DNA of 64,000 nucleotides from Hymenobacter sediminis (lineage in GTDB: Bacteria > Bacteroidota > Bacteroidia > Cytophagales > Hymenobacteraceae). How positions within the stretch are numbered: the stretch's first letter is position 1; each line of letters begins with the position of its first letter. Position numbers and translations under genes: made by a program. Location of the stretch: NCBI RefSeq assembly GCF_003231285.1, contig NZ_QKNS01000001.1:868001-932000 (forward strand), given 5' to 3'. Under the pieces are notes generated by a model, which was not told the origin of the DNA, did no database searches, and was given only the letters and a program-made list of their open reading frames with translations. Of the stretch, positions 57,113 to 64,000 are shown piece after piece.

Positions 57113-58045
57113 ATGCAAATTCTTGACCTTACCGATCTGACCTTCGGGGCCGCCCTACCCCCGGTACAGCCCCTACTTATTACGGGAGCAAACGGAACTC
57201 TGGGCCGAGCTTTCCAGCGCATCTGCGCCGTTCGGGGTATTGATTTTGTTGCCTTAGGCCGCGACGAGCTAGATATTTCTGATCCTCTTTCCGTAGAAAA
57301 AGCCCTGGTGAAGCACAACCCGTGGGCCGTAGTAAACACTGCCGGTTACGTGCGGGTAGATGAAGCCGAAAAAGACTTCAAGCGTTGCTACCGCGAAAAT
57401 ACCACCGGCCCGGCCATCCTGGCTGCTGCCTGTGCCTACCGCGACGTTCACTTCCTGACCTTCTCTTCTGATTTGGTTTTCGATGGCAACAAGTCTGCCG
57501 CTTACGTTGAAAGCGACACCCCTTGCCCACTGAATGTGTATGGCAACAGCAAGCGCCTCGCCGAGCGCGACGTGCTACGCCACATGCCCAATGCGCTGGT
57601 AGTACGCACGAGTGCCTTCTTCAGTCCTTGGGACGAATATAATTTCGTGTATGCCGCTCTGCAGGCCGGGCAAAACAAACAGGCTTTCGAGGCCGCCGAT
57701 GACGTGCTTATCTCCCCTACCTACGTACCTGACCTAGTGAACGTATCCCTAGATCTACTCATTGACGAGGAACGGGGCGTATGGCATCTGGCCAACCAAG
57801 GCGCCTACACCTGGGCCGACCTAGCACGCCTTGCAGCTGATATGGCCAGCTTGGATACTTCCTTCGTGGTGCCCCGGTCTATGCAGGCATTTGGTTTGGC
57901 TGCCACCCGCCCTGTGTATAGCGTGCTAGGTAGCAAGCAAGGGAATCTGTTGCCTTCCGCCGAAGAACGTCTGCAAAAGTGCATCCCGGAGATGATGACG
58001 GCCCTGAGAACTCCGTCGGAAGTGTCTATGGCCGTGGCGTCTTAA
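57113..58045 (+). CDS. RmlD-like NAD(P)-dependent sugar-nucleotide reductase
   Basis: 310 residues, an extended short-chain dehydrogenase. The N-terminal nucleotide motif LLITGANGTLGRAFQRIC starts only at about residue 21, after a short extra segment. VNTAGYVRVDEAEKDF, FLTFSSDLVFDG and the catalytic YGNSKRLAER (YxxxK) follow. It resembles dTDP-4-dehydrorhamnose reductase, but without rmlABC nearby the substrate is uncertain. It is coupled to the GH1-like gene by a 3-nt gap. Confidence 0.87.
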   Translation: MQILDLTDLTFGAALPPVQPLLITGANGTLGRAFQRICAVRGIDFVALGRDELDISDPLSVEKALVKHNPWAVVNTAGYVRVDEAEKDFKRCYRENTTGPAILAAACAYRDVHFLTFSSDLVFDGNKSAAYVESDTPCPLNVYGNSKRLAERDVLRHMPNALVVRTSAFFSPWDEYNFVYAALQAGQNKQAFEAADDVLISPTYVPDLVNVSLDLLIDEERGVWHLANQGAYTWADLARLAADMASLDTSFVVPRSMQAFGLAATRPVYSVLGSKQGNLLPSAEERLQKCIPEMMTALRTPSEVSMAVAS

Positions 58046-58093
58046 CGAGTTAGATTTCGTTATAAACTCATCTATTACACGCTTCCTTTCGTG

Positions 58094-58130
58094 GACCCCG
58101 CAGCCTGTTCAGGGCGCGGGGTTTCCTCGT
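58094..58130 (+). terminator. Terminator after the RmlD-like gene
   Basis: GACCCCGC (58094-58101) pairs with GCGGGGTT (58116-58123); the tail is T-rich (TTTCCTCGTTTTT). Confidence 0.75.
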
Positions 58131-58204
58131 TTTTAGGAGTTTGTTGCACGTGAATATTTGCTTGGCAGCGTACCTTGTGCCCCGGCTTTTTCTGTGCCTC
58201 TTTC

Positions 58205-59233
58205 ATGCGAAATAACTTCGATGCCGTGCGGCTGGGGCTGGCTCTGACGGTAGTCCTTTGCCATTTGGCAGCTTTATCACAGGTGCCCTCCTTTCAACCA
58301 TTTCTCAGCGTCCTATCCGCTGACTTTGCAGTCAAAGGTTTTTTTGTAATCAGCGGCTGCTTAGTCACGCGTAGCTTTCTGAGCAGCACCACTGGTTGGG
58401 AATACGCAGAGAAGCGTGTCCGCCGTATTTACCCCGCCTACTTAGTAACTATTGGATTGGCTTGGTTGGTAGGTCTGCTTGCTACGGCATTGCCAGTTGA
58501 AGAGTATTTGCGTCATCCAACTGCGTATCGCTATATCGGAGCTAACGCTACCTTTTTAAACTTTCTGCAACCTACACTACCAGGTGCATTTGAGAGTCAT
58601 CGGTTTTCGGCCCTCAACGGTTCCCTCTGGACCATTAAGGTAGAGTTGTGTCTTTACTGCTGTGTCCCCGTTATTCTATGGCTCTTTCGACGCCTGGGCC
58701 CATACCCTGGCGTTGCTTTGCTTTATCTAAGTTCACTACTCTACGGCTGGCTGCTACCCAACGTACCCGGACTAAGCCCAAAGGCGGTTCTGGAATTAAG
58801 TAGGCAGTTTCCGGGAATGCTGCAGTTTTTTGCCCTTGGAGCAGTTTTCACGATGGAAGAGAGCCGGTTGGGACCATCGTTGCGTTGGCTTGTTTTGGGG
58901 GCTGGAGTTGCATTTCTGTTAATGCGGCACACTGATTTTCGGCAACTGGTAGAGCCGGTCTGTTATGCCGCCATTGTTCTTTACCTAGCTACCCGTTTAC
59001 CTGTACAATTGCCCGCTGGTAGGTGGGGTGATATATCATATGGTATTTACTTGGTGCACTTTCCGCTAATTCAGTTGTTTATCCATTGGGGAGCATTCCA
59101 GTTGAGTCCGTGGCTCGGATTTGCCGGTTTGTTGTCTACAGTACTGCTAGTTTCATTTCTACTTTGGCACTTGGTAGAAAAACGTTGGCTGAAGCGTAGT
59201 TCGCATTATATAATTGCCGGGAGGCTCATGTAG
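58205..59233 (+). CDS. Membrane acyltransferase (acyltransferase 3 family)
   Basis: 342 residues from ATG 58205, with about ten membrane segments. Family marks are RNNFDAVRLGLALTVVLCHL (conserved Arg and His), FVISGCLVTRSFL, RRIYPAYL and NGSLWTIKVELCLY. These proteins O-acylate sugars of surface or exported glycans. It follows the GT/glf/GH1/RmlD cluster behind a terminator, so it may modify the same glycan under separate control. It is a little more AT-rich than its neighbours. Confidence 0.9.
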   Translation: MRNNFDAVRLGLALTVVLCHLAALSQVPSFQPFLSVLSADFAVKGFFVISGCLVTRSFLSSTTGWEYAEKRVRRIYPAYLVTIGLAWLVGLLATALPVEEYLRHPTAYRYIGANATFLNFLQPTLPGAFESHRFSALNGSLWTIKVELCLYCCVPVILWLFRRLGPYPGVALLYLSSLLYGWLLPNVPGLSPKAVLELSRQFPGMLQFFALGAVFTMEESRLGPSLRWLVLGAGVAFLLMRHTDFRQLVEPVCYAAIVLYLATRLPVQLPAGRWGDISYGIYLVHFPLIQLFIHWGAFQLSPWLGFAGLLSTVLLVSFLLWHLVEKRWLKRSSHYIIAGRLM

Positions 59234-59348
59234 CTCAGATAACGCCGCGTGTCCAGTTGCTGTGTCGGTCAGGAGTCACTGCTATCCAGCGAAACCGGCC
59301 AGATTGTCTGTTGATTATGATATGGGGCGATTTTGGCTAGAAATCCTG

Positions 59349-59356
59349 TAAATTTG
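59349..59356 (+). promoter_or_regulatory. -7 box of secA
   Basis: TAAATTTG, exact TAnnTTTG match, 36 nt before the secA ATG. No -33 box at standard spacing. A GGGG-AGCG-CCCC hairpin (59356-59367) overlaps the probable start of transcription. Confidence 0.5.
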
Positions 59357-59392
59357 GGGAGCGCCCCGGCGTTTCAATTAAGGTAAACCAGC

Positions 59393-62794
<3,402 letters not shown>

Positions 62795-62815
62795 ATTTCA
62801 GAAAGTAAATAGCTT

Positions 62816-62853
62816 ACGGGCCGCGTTTCCAGTTGGAAGCGCGGCCCGTTTGT
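62816..62853 (+). terminator. Terminator after secA
   Basis: ACGGGCCGCG (62816-62825) pairs with CGCGGCCCGT (62840-62849), continuing inward as T-G and TTCC/GGAA around AGTT; TTTGTTG follows. Confidence 0.85.
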
Positions 62854-62870
62854 TGTAGCATGCGCGGCAC

Positions 62871-62902
62871 TTCGCTAGTGCCACTCACGTCCGTTACCTT
62901 TG
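62871..62902 (+). promoter_or_regulatory. Promoter of deoC
   Basis: TTCG (62871-62874), 20-nt spacer, TACCTTTG (62895-62902). The deoC ATG lies only 7 nt after the -7 box, so the mRNA should be leaderless or nearly so. Confidence 0.72.
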
Positions 62903-62909
62903 CCTTCTT

Positions 62910-63587
62910 ATGTCGCAAAAGCTCGCCGCCGCCATCGACCATACCCTGCTGAAGCCGGACGCAACCCCGGATCAGATTGCCCAGCTCTGCCAGGAGGCTG
63001 CTACCCATCATTTCGCTAGTGTATGTGTGCCGCCCTGCTACGTGCGCTTTGCCGCCGAGCAGTTGCAGGGCACCAGCGTGCCCGTATGTACTGTCATTGG
63101 GTTTCCGCTGGGCTATGCGCTGGCCAAGGTGAAGTTCTTTGAGGCCCATCAGGCTCTGGCTGATGGCGCCACTGAGCTGGACATGGTTATCAACGTTGGG
63201 GCGCTGAAAGCAGGTAGGCAGGAAGAAGTAGAGGAGGAGATTGGGCAGCTGGCAGAGCTGTGCCACCTGCGCGGCGCTATTCTCAAGGTTATCATCGAAA
63301 CCGCTCTGCTTACGGAAGACGAAATTGTAACGGCCTGTCGGCTGTGCGTAGAAGCCGGTGCCGACTTCGTGAAAACTTCCACCGGGTTTGCCAACCGGGG
63401 CGCATCTGTGGACGATATCATGCTTATGCGCCGGTCGTTGCCGGGCGGAGTGCGTATCAAGGCTTCCGGCGGCATCCGGACGCGCACAGCTGCGCTGGCT
63501 CTGCTAGCGGCCGGCGCTGACCGCATTGGCTCCTCTAATAGTCTGGCTTTGCTGGAAGAACCCTCCCATGAAACATCTGCTACGTAA
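62910..63587 (+). CDS. deoC: Deoxyribose-phosphate aldolase
   Basis: 225 residues. It cleaves 2-deoxyribose-5-phosphate to glyceraldehyde-3-phosphate and acetaldehyde in nucleoside salvage. The Schiff-base lysine lies in AGADFVKTSTGFANRG (about residue 155), the second lysine in VRIKASGGIRTRTAAL (about 183), and IDHTLLKPDATPDQI at the N-terminus is typical. Its last 20 bases overlap the next gene in another frame, so the two are probably coupled. Confidence 0.96.
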   Translation: MSQKLAAAIDHTLLKPDATPDQIAQLCQEAATHHFASVCVPPCYVRFAAEQLQGTSVPVCTVIGFPLGYALAKVKFFEAHQALADGATELDMVINVGALKAGRQEEVEEEIGQLAELCHLRGAILKVIIETALLTEDEIVTACRLCVEAGADFVKTSTGFANRGASVDDIMLMRRSLPGGVRIKASGGIRTRTAALALLAAGADRIGSSNSLALLEEPSHETSAT

Positions 63588-64000
63588 CGTGCTGCTGCTG
63601 TCCACTCTGTTTTCTTTGGGCGCCTGCGCCTCCTCGGGCCCGGCGGCGCCGGCAGTTTCTACCGCTACCCCCGACACTACCCGGCGGCCCGCTGCCACCG
63701 CTGCTACCCCCACCGAAGACCTAAGCCGGTACCGGCCCGTGTTTGCTGCGCCCAAACCTCCGGCCGCTGCGCCTACTACCCCCGCCCGCCCGGTTACTCC
63801 CACCAACCACGTAAACCCCCAGATTGAGCAGCGCCTCCGAGACCAGGCCTTCACCAACCAAAATGTGAAGTACGCTCAGGGCTACCGGATTCTGGCCTAC
63901 GTGGGGTTGCATAAAGACCAGGCCATGGCCATACGCCGGGCCGTTATCAGCCGCTACCCTGAGGAGGCCGATTATCTGACCTACAAGCAGCCCGTCTTCC
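63568..64000 (+). CDS. Lipoprotein with C-terminal SPOR-like domain (partial, cut by window end)
   Basis: The frame opens at ATG 63568 inside deoC and is still open at the window end (144 codons seen). The signal peptide MKHLLRNVLLLSTLFSLGAC ends in a lipobox LGAC. A Pro/Ala/Thr-rich linker (about residues 25-80) follows, then YRILAYVGLHKDQAMAIRRA with VISRYP, which resembles the first helix-strand part of a SPOR peptidoglycan-binding domain. It may bind denuded glycan at division sites. The end of the domain is outside the window, so the identification is provisional. Confidence 0.72.
   Translation, partial: MKHLLRNVLLLSTLFSLGACASSGPAAPAVSTATPDTTRRPAATAATPTEDLSRYRPVFAAPKPPAAAPTTPARPVTPTNHVNPQIEQRLRDQAFTNQNVKYAQGYRILAYVGLHKDQAMAIRRAVISRYPEEADYLTYKQPVF

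Overview
This 64 kb window is chromosomal DNA of a Bacteroidota bacterium, most likely a high-GC member of the Cytophagia close to Hymenobacter. The evidence is the gene order rplKAJL-rpoBC, DUF3467 gene, rpsL-rpsG-fusA, then S10/spc/alpha clusters. Clear phylum-type promoters (TTTG-like -33 box, about 19-20 nt spacer, TAnnTTTG -7 box) lie before rpsL, rplC, rpsH, rplQ and deoC, and genes rarely have a recognisable Shine-Dalgarno. The genus is an inference from protein sequence style and intergenic palindromes of the CATGTCGAG type. No rRNA, tRNA, CRISPR array, insertion sequence or phage gene was seen.

Region 1 (1-33 kb) is the gene-expression superlocus: rplK(partial)-rplA-rplJ-rplL-rpoB-rpoC, a DUF3467 protein, a glycosyltransferase-like gene, rpsL-rpsG-fusA-rpsJ, an O-antigen ligase/polymerase-like membrane protein, rplC-D-W-B-rpsS-rplV-rpsC-rplP-rpmC-rpsQ-rplN-X-E-rpsN, then rpsH-rplF-R-rpsE-rpmD-rplO-secY-map-infA-rpmJ-rpsM-rpsK-rpsD, rpoA and rplQ. 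tuf and adk, often found in such clusters, are absent. The block is cut into transcription units by strong hairpins. Two of these hairpins are interleaved with the promoter of the next unit (rpsN/rpsH and rpoA/rplQ), and several spacers (rplL-rpoB, rpsM-rpsK, rpsD leader) look like structured control RNAs. Ribosomal proteins S3 and S5 both carry RGG/RG-rich tails.

Region 2 (33-41 kb) holds eno, a DivIC/FtsB-like division protein, a small exported protein, anmK (cell-wall recycling) and an HscA-type Hsp70 on the minus strand, then two tandem exported L,D-transpeptidase-family proteins.

Region 3 (41-48 kb) has a minus-strand group: circularly permuted ATP-grasp, alpha-E protein, transglutaminase and Ldh-family oxidoreductase. 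A divergently transcribed zinc-ribbon metallopeptidase faces it. This is the best candidate for an incompletely described system, a predicted peptide ligation/modification pathway.

Region 4 (47.6-53 kb) is housekeeping: Ppx/GppA phosphatase, RlmI-like methyltransferase, DinB protein, dapF, aldo/keto reductase and a GNAT acetyltransferase, separated by large palindromes including a dispersed repeat present in two copies.

Region 5 (53-59 kb) is a glycan cluster: glycosyltransferase, UDP-galactopyranose mutase, GH1-like protein, RmlD-like reductase and a membrane acyltransferase. Region 6 (59-64 kb) has secA, deoC and the start of a lipoprotein gene cut by the window edge.
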